From NCBI RefSeq assembly GCF_001514215.1, contig NZ_KQ948860.1:150794-195341 (forward strand): DNA of 44,548 nucleotides. The letters run 5' to 3'. Under the pieces are notes generated by a model. The model was not told the origin of the DNA, ran no database searches, and worked only from the letters and a program-made list of their open reading frames with translations. Source of the stretch: Streptomyces bungoensis (GTDB lineage: Bacteria; Actinomycetota; Actinomycetes; Streptomycetales; Streptomycetaceae). A program made the translations under genes and the position numbers. How positions within the stretch are numbered: the first letter of the stretch is position 1; each line of letters begins with the position of its first letter. This document shows positions 34,588 through 42,506 of the stretch, one piece after another.

Positions 34588-35513
34588 GACTGCTTGGCCT
34601 CCTCGGCCTCCGTGATGGCGACGAACGCCTGCTCCAGGCCGAGCCCGGCGACTTCGAGGTTGCGGGGGTAGACACCGAGGCCGTAGAGGGCGTGGACGGT
34701 GGCGTCGGCGTCGGCGGACTGGATGCGGACGGTCCGGCCGCTGACGTCCATGGCGGTGAGGAAGGGCAGGTCGCGCAGGGCGGCCTCGTCGATGTCGCCC
34801 TCGAGGTCGAAGGAGACCCGCCGCGCCCCCGCCTTGGCCTTGATCTCGGCGGCGGTGCCGTCGGCGAGGAGCCGGCCGCGGTGCAGGACCAGCACCCGGT
34901 CGGCGATGGCGTCGGCCTCCTCCAGGTAGTGGGTGGCGAACAGGACCGTGCGGCCCTGGTCGGCCTGCTCGCGCATGGTGGCCCAGAAGGCCTGGCGGGC
35001 GGAGACGTCCATGCCGGTGGTCGGCTCGTCCAGCACGATGAGGTCGCTGTCGCCGGCGGTGGCCAGGGCGAACCGGACCCGCTGGGCCTGGCCGCCGGAG
35101 AGCTTGTTGACCTTGCGGTCGGCGATCTGCGCGATGCCCGCGCGGGCGAGCACGTCGGCGGCCCGGTACGGCTTCGGGTGCAGGGAGCAGGCCAGCCTCA
35201 CCAGTTCGGCGACGGTGACCTCGTCCATCAGCCCGCCGCTCTGCAGCATGGCCCCGACCCGCCCGGCGACGATCGCCTCGCGGGGGCTGGTTCCGAACAC
35301 GCTGACCGTGCCGCTGTCGGCGTTCTTCAGCCCGAGGAGCAGGTCGAGCGTGGTGGACTTGCCGGCCCCGTTCGGGCCGAGGAGGGCGACGGTCTGCCCC
35401 GGGTACAGCCGGAGCGAGAGCCCGTCGACGGCCCGCGTGCTCCCGTACGTCTTGCTCACCTGGTCGAACCCGACCACCGGGGCGGTGGTGGCCGGCGCCG
35501 CTGTCGTTGTCAT
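34584..35513 (-). CDS. ABC exporter ATP-binding protein (DrrA-like)
   Basis: This 309-residue ATPase has Walker A GPNGAGKST, a Q-loop near MLQSGG, signature LSGGQAQR, Walker B LIVLDEPTTG and switch His in FATHYLEEA. The C-terminal 85 residues form the DUF4162-like extension common in drug exporters of the DrrA type. It pairs with the overlapping permease gene. It is the first gene of the leftward transporter/two-component operon, and the inverted repeats at 35574-35601 lie in its upstream region. It could help tolerate the polyketide made next door, but the operon is also common in Streptomyces outside such clusters. Confidence 0.94.
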   Translation of the reverse strand: MTTTAAPATTAPVVGFDQVSKTYGSTRAVDGLSLRLYPGQTVALLGPNGAGKSTTLDLLLGLKNADSGTVSVFGTSPREAIVAGRVGAMLQSGGLMDEVTVAELVRLACSLHPKPYRAADVLARAGIAQIADRKVNKLSGGQAQRVRFALATAGDSDLIVLDEPTTGMDVSARQAFWATMREQADQGRTVLFATHYLEEADAIADRVLVLHRGRLLADGTAAEIKAKAGARRVSFDLEGDIDEAALRDLPFLTAMDVSGRTVRIQSADADATVHALYGLGVYPRNLEVAGLGLEQAFVAITEAEEAKQS

Positions 35514-35573
35514 GTCCCCATGCTCGCGGTCCGGCTGCCGGCCCCGGCAGTGCCGGGCGTCCTGAGAGCCGGA

Positions 35574-35601
35574 TGACAGATGTCACGCGCCGGAGGTGAC
35601 A
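35574..35601. promoter_or_regulatory. Inverted-repeat operator candidate upstream of the ABC/two-component operon
   Basis: TGACA-GA-TGTCA (35574-35585) is a perfect 5-bp inverted repeat. TGTCAC (35581-35586) also pairs with GTGACA (35596-35601) across 9 bp, so three half-sites share the TGACA core. The site is 61 bp upstream of the ATPase start. NarL-type regulators often autoregulate from such repeats, so the operon's own response regulator is the natural candidate to bind. That link is inferred. Confidence 0.5.
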
Positions 35602-35606
35602 CGGGC

Positions 35607-35643
35607 GCGGGGGGCGTCCGGAACGGTGCCGGACGCCCCCCGC
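35607..35643 (-). terminator. Perfect 15-bp hairpin terminator
   Basis: A perfect 15-bp stem (35607-35621 with 35629-35643) surrounds the 7-nt loop AACGGTG. It begins 10 bp beyond the stop of the leftward gene 35653-37998. The stem includes a run of six G/C pairs. There is no long T-run. Its position immediately after the stop makes it a strong intrinsic terminator candidate for that gene. Confidence 0.8.
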
Positions 35644-35652
35644 GGGGCCGCG

Positions 35653-37998
35653 CTAGCTGGGGTTGGTGTCGATGACCGCGACCCGGTTGGTCCGGCTCAC
35701 CAGCGCCTGGCGCAGGGCGCCGTAGACGTCCTCGGGGGTCACGGGCGTCTTCTTGCCGTTGGCGCGGGTGACCAGGACGCCGTCGAAGGTCTTGCCGTAC
35801 AGCGCCTTCAGGGCCGTCAGATCGGGCTTGTCCACCAGCTTGCCGTCGACGGCCGTCACCCTGAGGAACTTCCACAGCGAGTTCTGCGGGCTCATGGGGA
35901 TCGAGTGCGCCGCGTCCGTCTGGACGGTCACCCGGGCCGACATCGCCGGCTCGGCGAACGCCTTCATCTCGCGGTCGACCTCGGCGTTGGAGACGGTCGG
36001 CTGCTTCGTGGTGGCCGGGACGGTGACCGGGGTCGCCGTGCCGGTCTCCACCAGGGTGCGGTAGGCCTGCTCGACCGCCTGGGTGGAGCGGGCGGCGTCG
36101 ATGGCCTTGCCGGCCTTGCCGTAGACGGCGACGGCCTTGCCGGACTTGAAGGTGATGCCGCCCTCGGTGACCGAGCCGGAGCCGCCGCCGGTCTGCTGGA
36201 GGGCCGCCTGGAGCTTCTCCTCGTCGACCGGCATGACCGGCTCGATCTCCCGCTTCTGCCCGAAGAGGGAGCCGATCACGGAGACCGGGTTGTAGTCGCT
36301 CTTGGCGGCCTGGCTCACCGTGGCCTGGAAGTCGAACTGCAGGCCCGCCTTGTCCGGCGTGACGGACACGGCCTGGCCGCCCACGGACAGCTTCAGCGGC
36401 TTGTTCACCCGGCTGCCGAAGGCGTCGTCGAGCTTCTTGACGGCGTCGTCGCGGGTGCCGCCGCCGATGTCGACGCCGAGCACGGTGGTGCCCTTGGGCA
36501 CGTCGCTGTGGCTCATCAGCAGCCCGGCGCCGTAGGCACCGCCCGCGAGGACGAACACGCCGACGCCGAGCAGCATCAGCTTGCTGCGGCCCTTCTTCGC
36601 GGGCTTCGCGGCGGCCTTCGGCCGGGCGGCCGGCTCGGGCCGGGGCGCGGTGCGCGGCACGGTGTCCCCGCCGGCTGCGCCGCCCGGGCCGAACGGGGCG
36701 GTGCCGGCGGACGGGACGACCGGGATGCCGCTGGTGACGGTGTGTCCGGAGACGTTGTCCGGCGCCCGGTAGCCGGGCGTGCCCGGTTCGGGGGCCGGCT
36801 TCTGCGGGGTGAGGATCGCGGTGTCGTCGCTGAGCCCGCCACCGGGGGCGGGCGGGCGGACCTGGCCGTTCCCGGCGCCGGGCAGGCGGTGGCTGCCGGT
36901 GTCGCCGTAGCCGCCGGGCAGCTGGTGGCTGCCGGTGTCGCCGTAGCCGCCGGGGGCGTCGAAGGACTCGCCCACGGTCCCGTCCAGGTCGCTGAGCGCG
37001 CTGCGCGGGCCCTGCGGGAGGAGCGGTCCGTCTCCGGTGACCGGGCCGCTCGTCGGGCCGGCGGGCCCCTGCGGGCCGCGGCCGCCCGGGCCGCCGGGTC
37101 CGTTGAACCCGCCGTGCCCGTTCGCCCCGTTGGCGCTGTTCGCGCCGTTCGTCCCGCTCGCGCCGTTCGCACCCGCCGGGCCGTTGCCGGCGCCGAACGC
37201 GCTCTGGCCGCCGTTCTCGGCGAAGTACGGCAGGTCGTCGCGGCTCGGCTCGCCGCCGTCGGACGGGCCGGGGCGGGAGCCGCCCAGCGCGCCCGCGGCC
37301 AGCACCTCGGTCACGTCGAAGGAGCCCGTGCCGCCGCCATGGCCCGGGGCCACGGGGCCGCCGGTGGCGCCGGGCAGGCCCTTGCCGTTCGTGGCGCCGG
37401 GCCGGGCACCGCCCGGTACGCCCATGGAGCCGACCACGCCGCCGGGGCGGCCGCCGCCGGGGCGCGCGCCGGTGGTACCGGCCGCGCCGGACGCACCCGG
37501 GGCACCCGGACGGGTGCCCGCGGGACCGGCCGCCGCGGGGGCGGGCGCCGAACCGGCGGGCGTACCCGCCCCGTTCGTGCCGCCGCCGGCCGGACCGCCC
37601 TTGGGCGGCGCCGACTTGCGGGGCGCGAACCAGTCGCTGGCCGGCTTGTCCTCGGCCTGCGGGGCGGGTTCGGCGGGCGGTTCGGCGGCGCCGGCGGGCG
37701 CGGCGGGCGCCGGAGCGGGCCGCGTGCCGGTGTCCGCGTCGTCCACCGCGGCCTCGCCGTCCCCGACGGGCGTGCGCATGACGACGGGCGGGATGGGCCG
37801 CGACCCGGGGATGTTGATCCGGATGCGGGTCGTCAGCGTGGTCTCGGTCTTGCGTTCCTCCGGCCGCTTGGCCGAACGGCCCGCGTCCGCACCGGCGTCG
37901 GAAGCCATGGGGGTCCCGTACGGCGGCGTCCCCGAGGGGTATGCGGCTCCGCCGCGCCCGTTGGGCCCGGAGGACGGAGTGTCAGTTTCACGACTCAA
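35653..37998 (-). CDS. Membrane-anchored peptidoglycan-binding-like (PG_binding_4) protein
   Basis: This 781-residue protein has three parts. Residues 1 to about 465 are low-complexity, rich in Gly, Pro, Ala and Thr, including two GGYGDTGSH repeats, and probably disordered in the cytoplasm. A basic stretch (KPAKKGRSK) and one membrane helix (about 470-492) follow. The outside part contains VLGVDIGGGTRDDAVKKLDDAF and related segments typical of the YoaR/VanW-associated PG_binding_4 domain, probably in two copies. I see no VanW domain after it. A cell-wall role is likely but not specific. The start is TTG 37998 with GGGAGAA 7 nt upstream; ATG 37908 is an alternative. A hairpin terminator follows. 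Confidence 0.75.
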   Translation of the reverse strand: MSRETDTPSSGPNGRGGAAYPSGTPPYGTPMASDAGADAGRSAKRPEERKTETTLTTRIRINIPGSRPIPPVVMRTPVGDGEAAVDDADTGTRPAPAPAAPAGAAEPPAEPAPQAEDKPASDWFAPRKSAPPKGGPAGGGTNGAGTPAGSAPAPAAAGPAGTRPGAPGASGAAGTTGARPGGGRPGGVVGSMGVPGGARPGATNGKGLPGATGGPVAPGHGGGTGSFDVTEVLAAGALGGSRPGPSDGGEPSRDDLPYFAENGGQSAFGAGNGPAGANGASGTNGANSANGANGHGGFNGPGGPGGRGPQGPAGPTSGPVTGDGPLLPQGPRSALSDLDGTVGESFDAPGGYGDTGSHQLPGGYGDTGSHRLPGAGNGQVRPPAPGGGLSDDTAILTPQKPAPEPGTPGYRAPDNVSGHTVTSGIPVVPSAGTAPFGPGGAAGGDTVPRTAPRPEPAARPKAAAKPAKKGRSKLMLLGVGVFVLAGGAYGAGLLMSHSDVPKGTTVLGVDIGGGTRDDAVKKLDDAFGSRVNKPLKLSVGGQAVSVTPDKAGLQFDFQATVSQAAKSDYNPVSVIGSLFGQKREIEPVMPVDEEKLQAALQQTGGGSGSVTEGGITFKSGKAVAVYGKAGKAIDAARSTQAVEQAYRTLVETGTATPVTVPATTKQPTVSNAEVDREMKAFAEPAMSARVTVQTDAAHSIPMSPQNSLWKFLRVTAVDGKLVDKPDLTALKALYGKTFDGVLVTRANGKKTPVTPEDVYGALRQALVSRTNRVAVIDTNPS
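36889..36954 (-). repeat. Two perfect 30-bp direct repeats inside the cell-wall protein gene
   Basis: The 30 bases at 36889-36918 recur exactly at 36925-36954, a 36-bp period. They encode the repeated GGYGDTGSH unit in the disordered N-terminal part of the peptidoglycan-binding-like protein. The period keeps the reading frame, so copy number could change without inactivating the gene. Confidence 0.85.
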
Positions 37999-38153
37999 GG
38001 CAGGTTCTCCCGGTTGGCTCCGCCGCCCGTCACGACCTCAGCGGGCTTGCTCGGCGGCGCGCACCACCATACTGGCCACTTCTGGCGCGTATCCGCCGAC
38101 CGCGAGGAAACCCACACCGGACTCGCACGCGCGTTGTACGGCGAAGTGGTACG

Positions 38154-38570
38154 TCACTTGCCAAGTCGGGCGGGAGAGCCGTCGGGTTGCCGCCCCGGAC
38201 CGAGCGTGGCGCAGATCACAGCGACCGCCATCCCGCCGAGCAGGAAGAGGTACGAGCCGGCTCCCGCGCCGAACATGAAGTCGCCCTCCGGGCGGCCGGC
38301 GGTGAGCAGCATGACGGCGACGATCCACCCGGCCACCGGGGCGACCGCCCCCGCCCGGCTGCGCAGCGCGTACGCCCCCCCGAGGAACAGCCCGGCCGCC
38401 CCCGCGAGGGCGAGCAGCAGCCCGCCCGGGAACCAGGCGGCCTGGACCAGGGTCCCGGCGAGCGCGACGACGGCACCGAGCACGAACAGCCCCGCCAGGG
38501 CGACGGCACGCCCGGCGGAGGGCGGCCGCAGCGGCTGGGCCAGCATCGATCCGCGTCCGGACGTACTCAT
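38154..38570 (-). CDS. Small four-helix membrane protein beside mshB
   Basis: This 138-residue protein has about four hydrophobic helices (near 24-45, 47-66, 75-92 and 102-122) and short polar ends. It has no catalytic motif I recognise. Its start overlaps the mshB stop (ATGA), so the two are co-translated. From memory, a conserved membrane protein of unknown function (DUF6113-like) commonly follows mshB in Streptomyces. A direct role in mycothiol metabolism is not known to me. The gap 37999-38153 holds no convincing gene. Confidence 0.72.
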   Translation of the reverse strand: MSTSGRGSMLAQPLRPPSAGRAVALAGLFVLGAVVALAGTLVQAAWFPGGLLLALAGAAGLFLGGAYALRSRAGAVAPVAGWIVAVMLLTAGRPEGDFMFGAGAGSYLFLLGGMAVAVICATLGPGRQPDGSPARLGK

Positions 38571-39445
38571 GACCGCTCCCGCGCCTGCTCGGCGGTGTCC
38601 GCGGGGATGCCCGCGAACAGGTCGCTCTCCCCCGGCCGGCCCTCGCCGCGCACCAACTCGTAGTACTCGGTGGTGAACAGCGGCTGGGCCAGTTCGTTGG
38701 AGAGCGCGAAGTACGGTTCGGCCACCTCGATCTGGGTGGCGTGGGCGCGCATCGCGGCGGCCTTGGCGGCGGCGTGCGCGAGGCCGTCGACCGCGGTGGT
38801 GATCCGCTCGTCCGCGACCACGCCCGGCACGTCGGCGACGGAGCCGCTCTTGGCGAAGGGCAGGTCGGCGAGGTCGTCCTGGAGCCGGGCGAAGGCGGCC
38901 TCGGCGACGGAGCGCGGGACGCGGTTCCAGTAGACCTTGGCGATGCGGTGCCCGCGCCCGGCCGCCAGGTCGGCGGCGCGCATGGCGACGCGGTGGGCCT
39001 GGATGTGGTCCGGGTGGCCGTAGCCGCCGTTGTCGTCGTAGGTGACGAGGACCTGGGGGCGGACCTCGAGGATCACCTCGGCCAGCCGGCCGGCGGCCTC
39101 GTCGACGTCGGCCCGCCAGAAGCAGCCGGGGTCGTCGTTGTCGGGGCCGCCCATCATCCCGGAGTCGCCGTACCGGCCGGCGCCGCCGAGCAGCCGTACG
39201 TCCGTCACCCCCAGCGCGCGGGCGGCGGCGGCCAGCTCACCGCGCCGGTGCGCCCCCAGGGCGGCGCCACTCAGGTGCCGCAGCCCGGGCGGGATGACCT
39301 CCCCGCGCTCGCCGAGCGTGCAGGTGACCAGGGTCACGTGGGCTCCCTCGGCCGCGTACCGGGCCATGGTCGCGCCGTTGTTGATCGACTCGTCGTCCGG
39401 GTGCGCGTGCACCAGCAGCAGACGCCGGGCTGGCAGTTCCGTCAT
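38567..39445 (-). CDS. mshB: GlcNAc-inositol deacetylase MshB (mycothiol biosynthesis)
   Basis: This 292-residue zinc deacetylase is of the LmbE/PIG-L family. The N-terminal HAHPDDES motif supplies zinc ligands His13 and Asp16 and the catalytic Asp, and HPDHIQAH supplies the third ligand. The SGMMGGPDNDDPGCFWRAD segment and the overall length fit MshB rather than the mycothiol conjugate amidase Mca, although the two families are close. MshB removes acetyl from GlcNAc-Ins to give GlcN-Ins, the third step of mycothiol synthesis in the cytoplasm, and confirms an actinomycete host. The start is ATG 39445. Confidence 0.88.
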   Translation of the reverse strand: MTELPARRLLLVHAHPDDESINNGATMARYAAEGAHVTLVTCTLGERGEVIPPGLRHLSGAALGAHRRGELAAAARALGVTDVRLLGGAGRYGDSGMMGGPDNDDPGCFWRADVDEAAGRLAEVILEVRPQVLVTYDDNGGYGHPDHIQAHRVAMRAADLAAGRGHRIAKVYWNRVPRSVAEAAFARLQDDLADLPFAKSGSVADVPGVVADERITTAVDGLAHAAAKAAAMRAHATQIEVAEPYFALSNELAQPLFTTEYYELVRGEGRPGESDLFAGIPADTAEQARERS

Positions 39446-39509
39446 GGGTCCACCCTACGAGCCCCGGCGGCCCGCGTCCGGCTCGGCCCGGGCCGAGTAG
39501 CGTGTGCGC

Positions 39510-39840
39510 GTGACGGTGTTCGAGGGCGTTCAGGTGAACCTGCGGTGCGAGGACGTGGAACGCTGCGCGGCGTTCTTCCGCGCCCTCGGCCTGCCGGAGA
39601 GGTTCCGCTTCCAGCTCCGCCCGGGCGGGCGGTGAGCTCTACGGCATCGCCACGACGCCCGGGGAGAACACCGAGGTCGTGCTGTGGTGCGACGACGTCG
39701 ACCGGCTGCACCGGACGGCGCTCGGCGCGGGAGGCGAGTCACCGACGCCTCCGGCCGACTCCCCGGACGGACGTCTGCGCTTCGCCTGGCTGCGCGATCC
39801 CGAGGGTCACCGGGTCAAGGTGGTGCAGCGTCGCGGCTGA
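39510..39840 (+). pseudogene. Frameshifted VOC/glyoxalase-like gene
   Basis: From GTG 39510 the frame reads a VOC-type start (VFEGVQVNLRCEDVERCAAFF) and stops at 39633-39635 after 41 codons. From 39634 the next frame continues as ELYGIATTPGENTEVVLW, then DGRLRFAWLRDPEGHRVK, ending at 39840. That is the second half of the same family. The total of 331 bp is not a multiple of three. Together they would make a protein of about 110 residues, near family length. The break, at about 39622-39634 in a G/C run, may be a true frameshift or a sequencing error. Confidence 0.75.
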
Positions 39841-39904
39841 GCCGGCCACGGCCCCGGGACCGCGCAAGGGCGGCGGACGGCCGCCCCGCTCGCGACGGAC
39901 CGCG

Positions 39905-40099
39905 TCAGAACTTGATGCTGCCGATCATGCTGGCCACGTTCGTCGTCAGGTCGCTGATCGTGGGCGCGATCGTCGACGAGGCCAGGTAGAAGCCGAGCAG
40001 GACGCAGACCAGCGCGTGGCCGCCCTTCAGCCCTGACTTCCTGATCAGCAGGAAGACGATGATCGCCAGCAGCACCACCGCCGAAATCGAGAGTGCCAC
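39905..40099 (-). CDS. Conserved small membrane protein
   Basis: This 64-residue protein has two hydrophobic segments (about 5-18 and 29-46) separated by the basic RKSGLKGGH loop and ending SMIGSIKF. GAGGTGAG lies about 6 nt before the ATG. The function is unknown. From memory, very similar small membrane proteins occur next to an S9 peptidase and a peptide ABC transporter in Streptomyces. The divergent gap 40100-40263 must hold promoters for both genes; I see a locally A+T-richer stretch around 40185-40205 but no certain -35/-10 pair. Confidence 0.75.
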   Translation of the reverse strand: MALSISAVVLLAIIVFLLIRKSGLKGGHALVCVLLGFYLASSTIAPTISDLTTNVASMIGSIKF

Positions 40100-40263
40100 G
40101 GCGGCTCACCTCCAAATATCCCTGGGACGCGGGGGGTTGGGCACATCCATGCAGGCGCCAGCAGGTTCTTACCCACTCAGCGGTAGTGATCATAACTATC
40201 CGTACTCGCGCATCGCTCGGCGCACGGCCGCACAAGGGGGCGCATGGCCAATATGGTCGGGGT

Positions 40264-42396
40264 ATGACGACCGAGGCTGACTCCTTCCCCCGTCGGTACG
40301 CCCGCACCCAGCGGTTCACGCTCGGCGCGCCGCGCGCGTTCACCGTGGCACCCGACGGGTCGCGTGTCGCGTTCCTGCGTTCGACCTCCGGCACGGACCG
40401 GGCCAACTCCCTGTGGGTTCTCGATCCCAGGGACGGCACCGAGCGGGTGGCGGCCGATCCCGGAGCCCTGCTGAAGGGCGCCTCCGAAGAGCTCTCGCCC
40501 GAGGAGCGGGCGCGCCGCGAGCGCAGCCGGGAGGGCGGTGCCGGCATCGTCGGCTACGCCACCGACAGCGCCGTGGAGTTGGCGTCTTTCGCCTTGTCAG
40601 GGCGGCTTTTCACGGCCGAGCTGCGAGCCGGCACGGCGCGTGAACTCGCCGTGCCGGGACCGGTGATCGACCCGCGTCCGTCCCCCGACGGGCGGCACGT
40701 CGCGTACGTCGCCCGGGGCGCGCTGCGGGTGGTGGGCGCCGAGGGCGACGGGGACCGGGCGCTGGCCGAACCGGAGGGGGAGCAGGTCGCCTACGGGCTG
40801 GCCGAGTTCGTCGCGGCCGAGGAGATGTCGCGCACGCGGGGTTTCTGGTGGGCTCCGCGGTCGGACCGGCTGCTCGTGGCGCGTGTGGACGACACGCCGG
40901 TGCGGCGGTGGTGGATCGCCGACCCGGCCCACCCGGACCGTGAGCCGAATCATGTCGCGTACCCGGCGGCGGGCACGGAAAACGCGGACGTACGGTTGTT
41001 CGTCCTCGGCCTGGACGGGGGGCGCACGGAGGTCGTGTGGGACCGGGCGCGCTATCCGTATCTGGCGCGAGTGCACTGGTCAGAGGCGGGTGCGCCGCTG
41101 CTGCTGGTGCAGGCCCGGGACCAGCGCAGCCAGCTGTTCCTGGCGGTCGACCCGGACTCCGGGGCGACCCGGATGGTGCACGCCGACGAAGATCCAACAT
41201 GGCTGGAACTTTTCGCCGGGGTGCCCAGCTGGAGTCCGTCCGGACAGCTGGTCCGGATCGCGGACGAAGGCGGCGCGCGGGTCCTCGCGGTGGGTGAACG
41301 GCTGCTGACGGGAGCGCAGTTGCACATCCGCGCGGTGCTGGACGTGGGCGCCCACGACGTGCTGGTCTCCGCCTCGGCGGGCGAGGAGGCGGAGGCGCCG
41401 GAGACCGGTGAGGTGCACGTCTACCGGGTGAACGAACTCGGCGTGGAGCGCGTGTCGCAGGAGCCCGGCCTGCACTCGGCGGTGCGCGCCGGGGCGGTGA
41501 CGGTCCTGACGTCGGCGGCGCTCGACAGGCCGGGGACGCGTGTCCAGGTGCTGTGTGACGGAAAACCGGCGGCGAGTGTCCGCTCCTACGCCGAAGACCC
41601 CGGTTTGTCCCCCCGCGTGACGCTGCGGGAGGGGGGCGCACGCCGAATTCCATGCGCCGTGCTTATGCCTACGGACTACCCCGGTGACACGCCCCTGCCG
41701 GTTCTGCTGGACCCCTACGGTGGCCCGCACGGCCAGCGGGTGGTCGCCGCGCACAACGCGCACCTGACCTCGCAGTGGTTCGCCGACCAGGGCTTCGCGG
41801 TGGTCGTGGCCGACGGCCGGGGCACTCCGGGGCGCTCGCCGGCCTGGGAGAAGGCGGTCCGCGACGATCTGGCGGCCGTCGTCCTGCAGGACCAGGTGGA
41901 CGCGCTCCAGGCCCTCGCCGAGGATCACCCCCTGGACCTGACCCGGGTGGCCGTCCGCGGCTGGTCCTTCGGCGGGTACCTGGCCGCCCTGGCGGTGCTG
42001 CGCCGGCCGGACGTCTTCCACGCGGCGGTGGTCGGCGCGCCCGTCACCGACCTGCGGCTGTACGACACCCACTACATGGAGCGCTACCTCGGCCACCCGG
42101 AGCGGCAGCCGGACGTCTACCGCCGCAACTCGCTGATGGACGACGCGGGCCTGGTGGACGCGGCCGAGCCGCACCGCCCGATGATGATCATCCACGGGCT
42201 GGCGGACGACAACGTGGTCGTCGCGCACTCCCTCAGGCTGTCCTCGGCCCTGCTGGCCGCGGGCCGCCCGCACGAGGTGCTGCCGCTGTCGGGGGTGACG
42301 CACATGACCCCGCAGGAGACCGTCGCGGAGAACCTGCTCCGGCTCCAGCTGGACTTCCTGCGGCGTTCGCTCGGCCTGCCCGCCGAATCCGCGTGA
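40264..42396 (+). CDS. Prolyl oligopeptidase family (S9, DPP-IV-like) peptidase
   Basis: This 710-residue serine peptidase has an N-terminal beta-propeller (about 20-430). It includes the EEMSRTRGFWWAP segment, matching the Glu-Glu motif with which DPP-IV enzymes hold the substrate N terminus. The C-terminal alpha/beta hydrolase domain has Ser568 in GWSFGG, Asp648 in GLADDN and His680 in GVTHMT. No signal peptide is evident, so it is probably cytoplasmic. It should remove dipeptides from imported peptides, which fits the oligopeptide ABC transporter genes just downstream on the other strand. The start is ATG 40264; the longer in-frame reading from 40093 crosses the promoter gap. Confidence 0.92.
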   Translation: MTTEADSFPRRYARTQRFTLGAPRAFTVAPDGSRVAFLRSTSGTDRANSLWVLDPRDGTERVAADPGALLKGASEELSPEERARRERSREGGAGIVGYATDSAVELASFALSGRLFTAELRAGTARELAVPGPVIDPRPSPDGRHVAYVARGALRVVGAEGDGDRALAEPEGEQVAYGLAEFVAAEEMSRTRGFWWAPRSDRLLVARVDDTPVRRWWIADPAHPDREPNHVAYPAAGTENADVRLFVLGLDGGRTEVVWDRARYPYLARVHWSEAGAPLLLVQARDQRSQLFLAVDPDSGATRMVHADEDPTWLELFAGVPSWSPSGQLVRIADEGGARVLAVGERLLTGAQLHIRAVLDVGAHDVLVSASAGEEAEAPETGEVHVYRVNELGVERVSQEPGLHSAVRAGAVTVLTSAALDRPGTRVQVLCDGKPAASVRSYAEDPGLSPRVTLREGGARRIPCAVLMPTDYPGDTPLPVLLDPYGGPHGQRVVAAHNAHLTSQWFADQGFAVVVADGRGTPGRSPAWEKAVRDDLAAVVLQDQVDALQALAEDHPLDLTRVAVRGWSFGGYLAALAVLRRPDVFHAAVVGAPVTDLRLYDTHYMERYLGHPERQPDVYRRNSLMDDAGLVDAAEPHRPMMIIHGLADDNVVVAHSLRLSSALLAAGRPHEVLPLSGVTHMTPQETVAENLLRLQLDFLRRSLGLPAESA

Positions 42397-42430
42397 ACCG
42401 GCTTAACACACAGGCAACTTCACGGAAGCC

Positions 42431-42450
42431 GCCCCGATATGTGCCGGGGC
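42431..42450. terminator. Hairpin between convergent peptidase and ABC genes
   Basis: GCCCCG (42431-42436) pairs with CGGGGC (42445-42450) around an 8-nt loop, 35 bp after the peptidase stop. The leftward ABC gene ends 57 bp further on, so it may serve either strand. The rest of 42397-42506 holds no gene. Confidence 0.5.
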
Positions 42451-42506
42451 GAGGCTGAACGGCGTACGGCCGTGCGGGTGCCGTAAGCGGGCCGGGGTGC
42501 GCCATG

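Noticed and set aside
38038..38328. Leftward 96-codon frame between the cell-wall gene and the small membrane protein
   Set aside because: It overlaps the better-supported four-helix gene in another frame and shows no family pattern.
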